Positions 45,251 through 54,149 of a DNA stretch of 64,000 bases are shown one piece after another. The DNA lies in NCBI RefSeq assembly GCF_014643735.1, contig NZ_BMKA01000003.1, positions 372,001 through 436,000 of the forward strand. Reading direction: 5' to 3'. Every line of letters begins with the position of its first letter. Within the stretch, counting starts at the first letter, position 1. A model generated the notes under the pieces. That model saw nothing but the letters and a program-made list of their open reading frames with translations. It was not told where the DNA came from and ran no database searches. The translations under genes were made by a program, and so were the position numbers. This DNA is from Neptunicoccus cionae (GTDB taxonomy: Bacteria > Pseudomonadota > Alphaproteobacteria > Rhodobacterales > Rhodobacteraceae).

Positions 45251-45708
45251 AACCCGCTGACAAACGACAAATAAAATCTGCCACACGGATGTATCTGGTG
45301 CAGGCCCTGTTCCAGATGGAAGCCTCCGACACGGATGCAGAAACGGTGCGCGACCAGTTTGAGAACCACCGTTTTGGCGCGCAAGAAGAAGAGCATGAAT
45401 GGCTTGAAGGCAACGCCGGTTTCTTTGAGCGCGTCCTGCTGGCCGCTGTGCGCAATCAGGCCAAGATCGACCAGCACACAGATCAGGCGCTGGTGGAAAA
45501 ATGGCCGCTGAAACGCATCGACCCCACCCTGCGCGCCCTGTTCCGCGCGGCGGGTGCCGAACTGGTCAGCGAAGCCACACCGCCCAAAGTGGTGATTTCG
45601 GAATATGTGGACGTGACCAAAGCCTTCTTTCCGGAAGGACGCGAATCAAAATTCGTGAACGCGGTTCTTGATCACATGGCCCGCGCCCTACAGCCCGAGA
45701 AATTCTGA
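45247..45708 (+). CDS. nusB: Transcription antitermination factor NusB
   Basis: 153 residues, all helical. RMYLVQALFQME opens the NusB fold and KWPLKRIDPTLRALFRAAGAEL, then PKVVISEYVDVTKAF follow as in the family. It binds boxA RNA with S10 in rRNA antitermination. The start overlaps ribH (ATGA), a common link between riboflavin genes and nusB. Confidence 0.94.
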   Translation: MKPADKRQIKSATRMYLVQALFQMEASDTDAETVRDQFENHRFGAQEEEHEWLEGNAGFFERVLLAAVRNQAKIDQHTDQALVEKWPLKRIDPTLRALFRAAGAELVSEATPPKVVISEYVDVTKAFFPEGRESKFVNAVLDHMARALQPEKF

Positions 45709-45735
45709 TTTCGGAAATAATCCCGCAAAAACGGC

Positions 45736-45762
45736 AACCTGTTGTCGGGAACACAACAGGTT
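45736..45762 (+). terminator. Hairpin after nusB
   Basis: A perfect 10-bp stem AACCTGTTGT/ACAACAGGTT encloses a seven-base loop, 27 bases after the nusB stop. Only two T follow the stem directly. Confidence 0.55.
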
Positions 45763-45812
45763 TGGGGACAGGAACAGGCCAAGCTGCGCTTAATAGAGGT
45801 TAAAAACTTCCC

Positions 45813-47027
45813 ATGCGTTTGCTGATTTCATTTGCGGCCCTGTTTCTGTCGATCACCTTTTTGCAACTGTCCTCCGGCGCAATCGGGCCGCTGGATGCCC
45901 TGTCGGGGCATAAGCTCGGCTTTACGAACAATGAAATCGGCATACTCGGCTCGGCCCATTTTCTGGGCTTTTTTGTCGGCTGCTGGTGGTCCCCCCGTCT
46001 TATGGGGTCGGTCGGCCACACCCGTGCCTTCGCCGCCTTTGCCGCGTTCGGCGCGATCGGTGCCATCGCGCATCCCATGCTGCTTGATCCTTCGGCTTGG
46101 GCAGTGATGCGGATCATGACAGGCCTGTGCGTTGCGGGGTGCTACACCGTGATCGAAGCGTGGATGCAAGCCAAGCTGACCAACCAGACGCGGGGGCGCG
46201 TGATGGGCACCTACCGCGTGGTGGATATCGGTGCGTCCTCGCTGGCGCAATTGATGATCGGCGTGTTGGAGCCAGCGTCTTATGTGTCCTATAATCTGTT
46301 GGCGATCCTGTGTTGTGCCTGCCTGTTCCCGCTGACCCTGTCGCGGATCGAGCAGCCTAAAGTTCCTGCAGCCCCCCGCCTGCACCCGATCCGCACGGCC
46401 ATCCTGTCGCCCCTTGGCGCAGCGGGGGTGATGGTGGCAGGCACCACATCTGCCGCCTTCCGCATGGTCTCTCCGATTTACGGTCAGGAAATCGGACTGA
46501 CGGCCCAACAGATCGGTTCCTTTTTGGCAACCGTACTAATCGGCGGTGCGGTGGCGCAGTTTCCGGTGGGGTATCTGGCCGACAAATTTGACCGGCGGCA
46601 TGTTCTCATCGGCTTGTCTGTCGCCTCTGTTGTGGTTTGCGTGGGGTTTTCCTTCGTTAATCCTGACACGTTGGGTATGGTTTATCTGATGGCTGCCTTG
46701 TTCGGGTTGATGACCTTCCCGATCTTCTCTGTGTCCGCCGCCCACGCCAATGACTTTGCCAAGCCCGAGAATGTTGTGGAGGTAAATGCCTCCTTGATGT
46801 TCATCTACGCGGTCGGCGCAATCTTCAGCCCTGTCGTCGCCTCTGCGCTGATTACCGGCTTCGGGCCGTCGGCCCTGTTCCTGTTTATCTCGGCCGCCCA
46901 CGTGTTTCTGGTGGTGTTCGGTCTGGCACGGATGGGGGTTCGTCCCACCAGTGGCACCAAAACCCGCTATAAATATGTGCCGCGCACGTCCTACATTGTC
47001 GGACGGCTCCTGCGTAAAAAGCGCTGA
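45813..47027 (+). CDS. Major facilitator superfamily transporter (YcaD-like)
   Basis: 404 residues with twelve hydrophobic segments. FGLMTFPIFSVSAAHANDFA and GYLADKFDRRHVLIG (the conserved loop of the second half) place it near YcaD-type MFS carriers. The first half has GVLEPASYVSYNLLA. It moves a small molecule across the inner membrane, probably by proton coupling. Substrate unknown. It stands alone between nusB and lldD. Confidence 0.88.
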   Translation: MRLLISFAALFLSITFLQLSSGAIGPLDALSGHKLGFTNNEIGILGSAHFLGFFVGCWWSPRLMGSVGHTRAFAAFAAFGAIGAIAHPMLLDPSAWAVMRIMTGLCVAGCYTVIEAWMQAKLTNQTRGRVMGTYRVVDIGASSLAQLMIGVLEPASYVSYNLLAILCCACLFPLTLSRIEQPKVPAAPRLHPIRTAILSPLGAAGVMVAGTTSAAFRMVSPIYGQEIGLTAQQIGSFLATVLIGGAVAQFPVGYLADKFDRRHVLIGLSVASVVVCVGFSFVNPDTLGMVYLMAALFGLMTFPIFSVSAAHANDFAKPENVVEVNASLMFIYAVGAIFSPVVASALITGFGPSALFLFISAAHVFLVVFGLARMGVRPTSGTKTRYKYVPRTSYIVGRLLRKKR

Positions 47028-47144
47028 GACCCGTGAAATTCGCACAATCTGGTTAATCCGTTTGACCAGTTTGGCGTAATCCCCACTTGAGCCTGCTGCA
47101 GCCTTGCCCCTATTCTACCGCAAATATCGCAAGAGAGGTCGGCC

Positions 47145-48308
47145 ATGGCACCAATTACCAACATCTATGATCTGAAAGCCCTGCACCAGCAGCGCACACC
47201 GCGTATGTTTTACGACTACGCCGAAAGCGGCAGCTGGAGCGAGCAGACCTTTCGCGACAACGTAGATGATTTTGCGCGCCTGCGTCTGCGTCAGAAGGTG
47301 GCTGTGGATATGACCAACCGTACCACGCGGATGCCGATGCTCGGGCAGGAATATGCGATGCCGGTGTCCCTTGCGCCGATTGGCATGCTGGGGATGCAGC
47401 ATCCCGACGGTGAGATCCTCGCCGCGCAAGCCGCCGAAGCATTCGATGTGCCCTTTACCCTTTCCACCATGTCGATCTGCTCGATCGAGGATGTGGCCGA
47501 AAACACCACCAAACCTTTCTGGTTCCAGCTGTACGTGATGAAAGACCGCGATTACATCAACCGGTTGATTGACCGCGCCAAAGCGGCGAATTGTTCGGCG
47601 CTGGTGTTGACTTATGATCTGCAAATCCTCGGGCAGCGGCACAAGGATATTAAAAACGGCCTCTCCGCGCCACCGCGCCTGACACTGCCAAACATCATGA
47701 ACATCGCGAGCAAACCGCGCTGGGCTTACAATATGCTCAACACCAAACGGCGCGGATTTCGCAATATTATCGGCCACGTCAAAGGCGTTGAGGATATGAC
47801 CGACCTGTCGGCATGGACGGCCGAGCAGTTTGACCCGACACTGGATTGGAACGATGTGGCGTGGATCAAAGAACGCTGGGGTGGGCCGTTGATCCTGAAG
47901 GGGATTCTGGATGTGGATGACGCGAAGAAAGCTGTCGAGGTCGGGGCCGATGCGCTGATCGTGTCGAACCACGGGGGCCGCCAGCTTGACGGGGCGATGT
48001 CCTCTATCCGGATGTTGCCTGACATCGTTGACGCGGTGGGCGATCAGATTGAAGTTCACATGGACGGGGGCATCCGCTCTGGTCAGGACGTGCTAAAGGC
48101 GATTTCCTTGGGGGCCAAGGGGACGATGATCGGACGCTCGTTCGTACATGGTTTGGGCGCAATGGGGCGCGAAGGCGTGAAAGCCGCGCTTGATGTGATC
48201 CACAAGGAGCTGGACATCACTATGGCGCTCTGCGGGGAGCGGGACCTGAACAATATGGGGCGGAATAACCTGCTGATCCCGAAGGATTTCCGCGGGGAAT
48301 GGGAATAG
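47145..48308 (+). CDS. lldD: FMN-dependent alpha-hydroxy-acid dehydrogenase (L-lactate dehydrogenase type)
   Basis: 387 residues. SNHGGRQLDGAMSS holds the catalytic His and Arg, and the FMN-binding features VSLAPIGMLGMQHPDGE and DGGIRSGQDVLKAISLGAKG are clear. LldD oxidises L-lactate to pyruvate at the membrane. Related enzymes act on mandelate or glycolate, so the exact substrate is probable, not certain. A strong terminator follows. Confidence 0.87.
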   Translation: MAPITNIYDLKALHQQRTPRMFYDYAESGSWSEQTFRDNVDDFARLRLRQKVAVDMTNRTTRMPMLGQEYAMPVSLAPIGMLGMQHPDGEILAAQAAEAFDVPFTLSTMSICSIEDVAENTTKPFWFQLYVMKDRDYINRLIDRAKAANCSALVLTYDLQILGQRHKDIKNGLSAPPRLTLPNIMNIASKPRWAYNMLNTKRRGFRNIIGHVKGVEDMTDLSAWTAEQFDPTLDWNDVAWIKERWGGPLILKGILDVDDAKKAVEVGADALIVSNHGGRQLDGAMSSIRMLPDIVDAVGDQIEVHMDGGIRSGQDVLKAISLGAKGTMIGRSFVHGLGAMGREGVKAALDVIHKELDITMALCGERDLNNMGRNNLLIPKDFRGEWE

Positions 48309-48336
48309 ACCTTAGGGTGAAAAGAAGCCCATTTTT

Positions 48337-48372
48337 AAGCCACCCGATTTCGCTGCAGCGGGTGGCTTTTTT
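48337..48372 (+). terminator. Rho-independent terminator after lldD
   Basis: AAGCCACCCG pairs with CGGGTGGCTT around a twelve-base loop and is followed by TTTT. Confidence 0.88.
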
Positions 48373-48853
48373 GTGCGTGATGTTTTTGGACTAGGCTGCG
48401 CTCCCCCGCGGGCAACGCCGCTGGCAAGTCGCTCATTGACCACCAGATCCCCGAACAAAGAGAACTCTTTTTGAAGAATCCTTAGCCGGAAAAACGGCCA
48501 ATCGCATCTGCTTATCACCCTGCAAATATGAAGCGTCATACAAGACGCGTCATATATGAAGCTTCATTTAAGAAGCTTCATATCGGCAGTATGTTAACGG
48601 CATTTTCGAAGCAAAATCATCACCTTATGCTCCCCGCACTTAAATCGCACCCCAGTGCTGCGCGCCCTCGCCCCTTTGTACTTCCAGCAAACCTCCGCCA
48701 TAAAACACCACACACGACGACGGCCCATGCCCCCCGGCCACACAGCGCACCAGATTCAGGCTTGCCTTTTCACCATTTCCCCCCTAATGGAGCGGCTTCA
48801 CGCGGCACTTACACCCTTGGAGGATTGCCGCCTTTACATATTGGAGAATTATC
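48373..48853. other. Intergenic region between lldD and rplY
   Basis: About 480 bases. It holds palindromic array 3 (48516-48593) and then the leader and probable promoter of rplY. No convincing gene was found: the open frames across it run into rplY out of frame. TTGGAG at 48840 is the ribosome site of rplY. Confidence 0.7.
48516..48593. repeat. Palindromic array 3 (four 8-bp units at 14-bp period with end caps)
   Basis: Units are GAAGCGTC (48530), GACGCGTC (48544), GAAGCTTC (48558) and GAAGCTTC (48572), again in exact 14-bp register. Caps lie one step outside on both sides: CACCCTGC at 48516-48523 and GCAGTATG at 48586-48593. Bases 48517-48554 equal 5065-5102 of array 2 in opposite orientation. 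Confidence 0.93.
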
Positions 48854-49495
48854 ATGGCCGAGATGCCAAACATCATCGCCACATCACGCGACGGGACCGG
48901 CAAGGGGGCCGCCCGTCAAGCTCGTCGCGACGGGCTTGTACCTGGTGTTGTCTACGGCGGCGGCGAAGAGCCGATCGCGATCAACGTAAAATTCAACGAA
49001 CTTCTGAAACAGCTGAAAGCCGGCCGTTTCCTTTCCACACTTTTCAACCTCAAAGTTGAAGGTCAGGAAGATGTTCGTGTGATCTGCCGTAACGTCCAGC
49101 GCGATGTTGTGAAAGACCTGCCTGTTCACCTCGACCTGATGCGCCTGCGTCGCACATCCCGTGTGAACCTGTTCGTACCTGTAACCTTCATCAACGAAGA
49201 AACCTCCGTTGGCCTGAAGCGTGGCGGCGTTCTGACAGTTGTGCGTAACGAGATCGAACTGAAAGTGACAGCGGGCAACATCCCTGACGCGATCGAAATC
49301 GATCTGGCCGATCTGGACGTAGGCGACATCGTTCACATTTCCGACGTGACCCTGCCAGAAGGTTCGCGCCCGATGATCACAGACCGTGACTTCGTGATTG
49401 CGAACATCTCTGCACCGTCCAGCCTGAAATCTGCGGATGACGAAGCTGAAGACGAAGCAGAAGCAGCACCGGCAGAAGACGCCGCAGAAGAATAA
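48854..49495 (+). CDS. rplY: 50S ribosomal protein L25, general stress (CTC) form
   Basis: 213 residues, the long CTC form with a carboxyl extension and an acidic tail ([15 protein letters not shown]). [27 protein letters not shown] is the L25 opening. It binds 5S rRNA. TTGGAG lies eight bases upstream of the start. A strong terminator separates it from pth, although the two genes are commonly neighbours. Confidence 0.95.
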   Translation: MAEMPNIIATSRDGTGKGAARQARRDGLVPGVVYGGGEEPIAINVKFNELLKQLKAGRFLSTLFNLKVEGQEDVRVICRNVQRDVVKDLPVHLDLMRLRRTSRVNLFVPVTFINEETSVGLKRGGVLTVVRNEIELKVTAGNIPDAIEIDLADLDVGDIVHISDVTLPEGSRPMITDRDFVIANISAPSSLKSADDEAEDEAEAAPAEDAAEE

Positions 49496-49516
49496 GCCTC
49501 ACCGGCGATTCATCTT

Positions 49517-49553
49517 AAACCCCGCGTGTTCCGTAGAACGCGCGGGGTTTTTC
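49517..49553 (+). terminator. Rho-independent terminator after rplY
   Basis: AAACCCCGCG-TGTTC pairs with GAACG-CGCGGGGTTT (one mismatch) around a four-base loop and runs into TTTTTC. Confidence 0.88.
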
Positions 49554-49629
49554 TTTGCGGTTTTGGCATCTTGCAGGGATACCCGTTATAAAGCCAGCGA
49601 ATCGAACACCCGCCAAAGGACTATCCCTC

Positions 49630-50322
49630 ATGCAAATTTTTGTCGGACTTGGAAATCCAGGCGCAAAATACGCCAATAACCGGCACAACATCGGCTTCAT
49701 GGCACTGGACCGTATTGCAGCGGACCACGGCTTTGCTCCTTGGCGGGGCAAGTTTCAGGGCAAGGTCTCTGAAGGGCGGCTTGGCGGCGAAAAGGTGATC
49801 CTGCTAAAGCCGGAAACCTTCATGAACCTCTCCGGTCAATCCGTCGGAGAGGCTTTGCGTTTTTACAAAGCAACTGTCGAAGACCTGACTGTCTTTCACG
49901 ACGAACTGGACCTCGCTCCGGGCAAATGCCGTGTGAAACAGGGCGGCGGTCATGCGGGCCACAACGGGCTTCGGTCCATCCATCAACACGTAGGCGAGGC
50001 TTATGCAAGGGTGCGCATCGGCATCGGCCATCCGGGCCGTAAAGAAGCGGTAGCCGGTTACGTGCTTCATGATTTCCCCAAGGCGGACGAAAACTGGATC
50101 GACGATCTGCTGCGCGGTATGTCTGATGGGGCACCGGATCTGGCCAAGGGCGATAGCGGGCGGTTCATGAATGCGGTTGCCTTGCGCGTGGCCCCGCCAC
50201 GCTCTTCCAACACAGCTGCGAAGCCGGCCAAAACGCCTGCTAAGATAAAGGAACCGCAAACACAGGAACCCGCCGAGGACACCCGCAGCCCGCTACAAAA
50301 GCTGAAAGACAAATTTTCCTGA
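49630..50322 (+). CDS. pth: Peptidyl-tRNA hydrolase
   Basis: 230 residues. [24 protein letters not shown] has the catalytic His of PTH, with [13 protein letters not shown] and [27 protein letters not shown] following. It frees tRNA from dropped-off peptides. The tail from about residue 190 is a low-complexity Lys/Pro extension ([15 protein letters not shown]), longer than in E. coli. The ATG at 49630 is chosen as it opens the domain. Confidence 0.95.
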   Translation: MQIFVGLGNPGAKYANNRHNIGFMALDRIAADHGFAPWRGKFQGKVSEGRLGGEKVILLKPETFMNLSGQSVGEALRFYKATVEDLTVFHDELDLAPGKCRVKQGGGHAGHNGLRSIHQHVGEAYARVRIGIGHPGRKEAVAGYVLHDFPKADENWIDDLLRGMSDGAPDLAKGDSGRFMNAVALRVAPPRSSNTAAKPAKTPAKIKEPQTQEPAEDTRSPLQKLKDKFS

Positions 50323-50331
50323 AAGCGTCCC

Positions 50332-51540
50332 ATGCCTGATTACGCCCGATATGCCGACACAGCCAGAATCCTCGGCCGCCTGCTGGTGAAAGGGGACGTT
50401 AACGGCATCCGGCGCGTGGCGCGCACTGGCAGCCTGTTTGCCCCGCAAAACATTATTCGCAACTTTGGCAACATGCAGGCGCTGTTCTACCATCAGGACG
50501 CCAAGGTCACGCCGCAAACCCCGAGCCCCCTGCCCGAAGCGCCGCGCCCTATTGAACAAAACTTCACCCATAAGGGGCGCAGCTTTGATCTGGAGACATG
50601 GCAACAAGAACGTAACATCACGGCGCTGGTGGTCCTGAAAGACGGCGCGATTGTTCATCAAGAGTATCTCAAAGGCACCACAGCGCAGGACCGGCGGATT
50701 TCGTGGTCCATGTGCAAAAGCGTCCTGTCAGCCACCTTTGGCGTGATGGTGGACCGCGGTATGATGCCCGACCTTAACACGAAAATTGGTTCTCTGGTGC
50801 CGGAGCTTGAGAACTCCGCCTACGCGCAGGCCAGCATTCGCAACGTGTTGAACATGGCCAGCGGGGTTGCGTTTAACGAGGATTATCTCGACTATCATTC
50901 CGATATCAACCGCATGGGCCGCCTGCTCGCGGTGGGCGGGTCTATGGATGCTTTTGCCGCCGGTCTGACACAGCAACACTACGCACCCGGCACCTATAAC
51001 AACTATGTTTCTATCGACACCCATGTGATCGGCATGGTGATGCGCGCGGTGTCAGGCCAAGGGACCAATGCGCTTGTCTCGGACCTTCTGCTACAACCTA
51101 TGGGGCTTGAACAGAAACCCTATTTCCTAACCGACAGCATGGGGGAGCCCTTCGTGCTCGGCGGGTTAAACATGACAACACGGGACTACGCGCGGTTCGG
51201 CCAATTGTTCGCACAAGGTGGCAAGTTAAACGGCAAGCAGATCGTTTCAACCAGATGGGTCAAAGCCGCAACCGCTCAATCCGCCCCGCCCCCGACACCC
51301 GAGACCGCCGCCACCCCGCAGGGTGCGCAGGGGTATGGGTATCAATGGTGGCGCCCCGCCGCCGCAGCCGAGGGCGAATTTTACGCAATCGGGATCTATG
51401 GCCAGTATATTTTTGTGGACACAGCGCGACAGGTCGTGATCGCCGTAAACGCCGGAGACACCAATTTCCGAGTGGGGAACGGCGCAGTCACCCAAAGCAA
51501 TATCGCAGTTTTCCGCCAAATCGCAGCCTCTTTAGAATAA
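50332..51540 (+). CDS. Serine hydrolase of the beta-lactamase/PBP4* family
   Basis: 402 residues. The SxxK motif is Ser126-Met-Cys-Lys129 (SWSMCKSVLSATFG); YNNYVSIDTHV holds a possible YxN-like motif and GYGYQWW is usual in this family near the end. No signal peptide is seen, unusual for a penicillin-binding-like protein, so it may be a cytoplasmic esterase. It starts nine bases after pth and may be co-transcribed. Confidence 0.85.
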   Translation: MPDYARYADTARILGRLLVKGDVNGIRRVARTGSLFAPQNIIRNFGNMQALFYHQDAKVTPQTPSPLPEAPRPIEQNFTHKGRSFDLETWQQERNITALVVLKDGAIVHQEYLKGTTAQDRRISWSMCKSVLSATFGVMVDRGMMPDLNTKIGSLVPELENSAYAQASIRNVLNMASGVAFNEDYLDYHSDINRMGRLLAVGGSMDAFAAGLTQQHYAPGTYNNYVSIDTHVIGMVMRAVSGQGTNALVSDLLLQPMGLEQKPYFLTDSMGEPFVLGGLNMTTRDYARFGQLFAQGGKLNGKQIVSTRWVKAATAQSAPPPTPETAATPQGAQGYGYQWWRPAAAAEGEFYAIGIYGQYIFVDTARQVVIAVNAGDTNFRVGNGAVTQSNIAVFRQIAASLE

Positions 51541-51609
51541 TTCTAAATCTTGACAGTGCGCCGTTGGAAGCGCATATCTAGGGCAACCTTCCAAAAGGAT
51601 GTAAAAGAC

Positions 51610-52170
51610 ATGTTTATCCAGACCGAAAGCACCCCAAACCCGGCCACGTTGAAATTTCTGCCTGGTCAGGCGGTTCTCTCCACCGGCACTGCCGATTTCC
51701 CAACAGAGGAAGCGGCACAAGCCTCGCCTCTGGCGCAGCGCATCTTTGGTGTGCAGGGCGTAACAGGGGTTTTCTTCGGCCCCGATTTCGTCACCGTGAC
51801 CAAGAACGAACAGACCGAGTGGAACCACGTCAAACCAGCCATTCTTGGCGTGATCATGGAACACTACCAGTCCGGCCAGCCCGTGATGGGCGCGGATGCG
51901 GAAAACACCGGCCACAAGGAACACACGGGCGAAGACGGCGAGATCGTGCAACAGATCAAGGATCTGCTGGACACCCGCGTGCGCCCCGCTGTGGCACAGG
52001 ATGGCGGCGATATTACCTTCCACGGCTTTGATCGCGGTATCGTCTACCTGCACATGCAAGGCGCCTGCGCAGGCTGCCCGTCTTCGACCATTACCCTGAA
52101 AATGGGCATCGAAAACCTGCTGCGCCATTATATCCCCGAAGTAACCGAGGTGCGCCCCGTTGCCGCCTGA
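51610..52170 (+). CDS. nfuA: NifU-type iron-sulfur scaffold protein
   Basis: 186 residues. An amino-terminal Nfu_N domain (FIQTESTPNPATLKFLPGQAVL) is followed by the NifU domain with the CxxC motif in GACAGCPSSTITLK. It carries a 4Fe-4S cluster to target apoproteins. The ATG at 51610 fits homologues. The stop lies 11 bases inside the start of tsaB, and the three genes nfu, tsaB and rimI overlap in a row. Confidence 0.92.
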   Translation: MFIQTESTPNPATLKFLPGQAVLSTGTADFPTEEAAQASPLAQRIFGVQGVTGVFFGPDFVTVTKNEQTEWNHVKPAILGVIMEHYQSGQPVMGADAENTGHKEHTGEDGEIVQQIKDLLDTRVRPAVAQDGGDITFHGFDRGIVYLHMQGACAGCPSSTITLKMGIENLLRHYIPEVTEVRPVAA

Positions 52171-52792
52171 ACCACTCACTCTGGCCTTTGATACAGCAGC
52201 CGCGCATTGCGCGGCTGTCCTGTTTCAAGGACCGAACATGTTGACCTGCCGCGTCGATCCAATGTCCAAAGGACAGGCAGAGCACCTGCTGCCGATGCTT
52301 GAATACTTGCTAACATCGGCAGGCTACAACTGGCCCGACCTTAACACGCTTGGTGTGGGCGTTGGACCGGGTAATTTCACCGGCATCCGTATTTCTGTCG
52401 CTGCCGCCCGTGGTCTGTCATTGTCCCTAAACGTGCCCGCCATCGGGATCTCCCGTCTCGACGCGATCGCTTATGGCAGCGCCGGACCGCAATCTGTGGT
52501 GGTCGATGCCCGCCAGAACCGCGTGTATCACCAGCGCTTTGACAATGGCGTCGCCCTGTCCGATGTCGAACTCGTCGAACGGGACAGCCTGCCCCACGAT
52601 CAGTCTTACCTGTCCGACAGCCCGTTGGAGCTTGCAGATATCACGCAAGTCTGCGCCGAAGATGTGATCCGCAACACAGGTGCACTCGTGCAATTGCGCC
52701 GAACCGAGGAACACCCACGCCCTGCCCCGCTTTATGTGCGTGCACCGGATGCGGCGCTGCCCTCTGAACAGCCCCCGCGCATTCTGCCGTGA
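52160..52792 (+). CDS. tsaB: tRNA threonylcarbamoyladenosine synthesis protein TsaB
   Basis: 210 residues. LTLAFDTAAAHCAAVLF is the actin-like amino end and GVGVGPGNFTGIRISVAAARGLSL is the TsaB core. It works with TsaD and TsaE in making t6A on tRNA. The start is a TTG at 52160 inside the end of nfu, with no other start before the core; the next ATG would remove the first strands. Its stop overlaps rimI by four bases. Confidence 0.9.
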   Translation: MPPEPLTLAFDTAAAHCAAVLFQGPNMLTCRVDPMSKGQAEHLLPMLEYLLTSAGYNWPDLNTLGVGVGPGNFTGIRISVAAARGLSLSLNVPAIGISRLDAIAYGSAGPQSVVVDARQNRVYHQRFDNGVALSDVELVERDSLPHDQSYLSDSPLELADITQVCAEDVIRNTGALVQLRRTEEHPRPAPLYVRAPDAALPSEQPPRILP

Positions 52793-53199
52793 CACCGGAG
52801 CAAATGGCAGAGATCCACGCGGCCTGTTTCACCCAGCCCCGCCCGTGGTCCACAGCAGAGCTCACAGACCTCTGCGCCTCTCCGCTTTGTCTCGTCAAAA
52901 CCCTCGATCAGGGATTTGCTATCGTCCGCCGCGCCGGACCAGAGGCAGAGCTACTGACCATTGCGGTTCACCCTGACGCCCGCCGCCAAGGCAAAGCCCG
53001 CGTATTACTGACAGGGCTTCTGGCAGAGCTGCACTCCACCGGCTGTGAGGAAATCTTTCTGGAGGTCGTCGAAGACAATGCTCCGGCAATTGCACTTTAT
53101 AAAGCGACCGGCTTTGCCGCGCTTTCTTTCCGAAAGGACTATTACAACGGTCCAAACGGTAAGAAATCATCCGCACTCGTCATGCACAAAACGCTCTAA
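52789..53199 (+). CDS. rimI: Ribosomal protein S18 alanine N-acetyltransferase
   Basis: 136 residues, GNAT fold. [19 protein letters not shown] is the acetyl-CoA loop and [25 protein letters not shown] is the RimI-type ending. The start is GTG overlapping the tsaB stop, and tsaB-rimI is a widely conserved pair. Its stop overlaps the stop of the convergent SDR gene. Confidence 0.88.
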   Translation: MTPEQMAEIHAACFTQPRPWSTAELTDLCASPLCLVKTLDQGFAIVRRAGPEAELLTIAVHPDARRQGKARVLLTGLLAELHSTGCEEIFLEVVEDNAPAIALYKATGFAALSFRKDYYNGPNGKKSSALVMHKTL

Positions 53200-53933
53200 C
53201 CGCGCCCGACAAATGGCATATCCCGCGCCATAACGTTCATAAACAGAACATTCGCCTCCAACGGCAGCCCCGCCATATGCAGCACCGCATTGGCCACATG
53301 TTGCACATCCATCGTCGCTTCAGGCTTCACCGAACCATCCGCCTGCACGATACCCTCAACCATCTGGGTGACCATTTCGGTGTGGGCATTGCCGATGTCG
53401 ATCTGCCCGCAAGCGATGTTGACCGCCCGCCCGTCCAGCGCCAGCGTTTTGGTCAAACCGCTGATTGCATGTTTGGTCGCAGTGTAAGGCGCTGAACCGG
53501 GACGCGGCGTGGTTGCGGAAATAGAGCCGTTGTTGATGATCCGCCCCCCCTGTGGAGATTGCCCGCGCATGACCCGCCATGCTGCACGGGCGCACAAAAA
53601 ACTGCCGGTCAGGTTGATGTCCACACAATTGCGCCACGCTGCTACGTCCATCTCGTCAATGCTCGACCCTGGCACACCGGTTCCTGCATTGTTAAACAGC
53701 GTGTCGATCCGCCCGAAGTGATCCGCGATCCGTTCGAACGCGGACTCCACCTGTGCTTCATCCGTGACATCACAGGACACCGGAAGCGCTGAATCCTGCC
53801 CGCCCGCGACCTCTTCCAAGGGCTCTGCGCGTCTGCCGATCAATCCGACATTCCAGCCCGCCGCCAGAAAAGCTTGCGCCGTTGCCTTGCCAATCCCGCT
53901 GCCTGCGCCGGTGATTACGATCGTCTGTGCCAT
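53196..53933 (-). CDS. Short-chain dehydrogenase/reductase
   Basis: 245 residues. The cofactor motif TGAGSGIG is at about residues 7-14, NNAGTG follows, and YTATKH is the catalytic Tyr-x-x-x-Lys. The classical SDR fold is complete. The ATG at 53933 has GGCGAG upstream; the frame stays open to 54026 without domain support. Substrate unknown. It converges on rimI. Confidence 0.9.
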   Translation of the reverse strand: MAQTIVITGAGSGIGKATAQAFLAAGWNVGLIGRRAEPLEEVAGGQDSALPVSCDVTDEAQVESAFERIADHFGRIDTLFNNAGTGVPGSSIDEMDVAAWRNCVDINLTGSFLCARAAWRVMRGQSPQGGRIINNGSISATTPRPGSAPYTATKHAISGLTKTLALDGRAVNIACGQIDIGNAHTEMVTQMVEGIVQADGSVKPEATMDVQHVANAVLHMAGLPLEANVLFMNVMARDMPFVGRG

Positions 53934-54149
53934 GTAAAACTCGCCTTGTATTGTCCCGAACTGCCTAAGTTCTGGCGCAGCGCTTTGGCTTTGTCTAGGT
54001 AATCCCCACCTGATCCGCACCACCAATTCGCATGAACTCCCCCCTTTAAGTCCAGTAAATGCCTTGGAAACCTGCCAACTGGCTGGTTGCCCGAAGCGTC
54101 CTGCGCGCGTATACCGTTAAGAACCTGAACGATAAGAGGTTACACGCCC

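Noticed and set aside
48655-49059. A 134-codon frame overlapping the start of rplY
   Set aside because: It runs out of frame into rplY and has a Pro/His-rich shadow composition.
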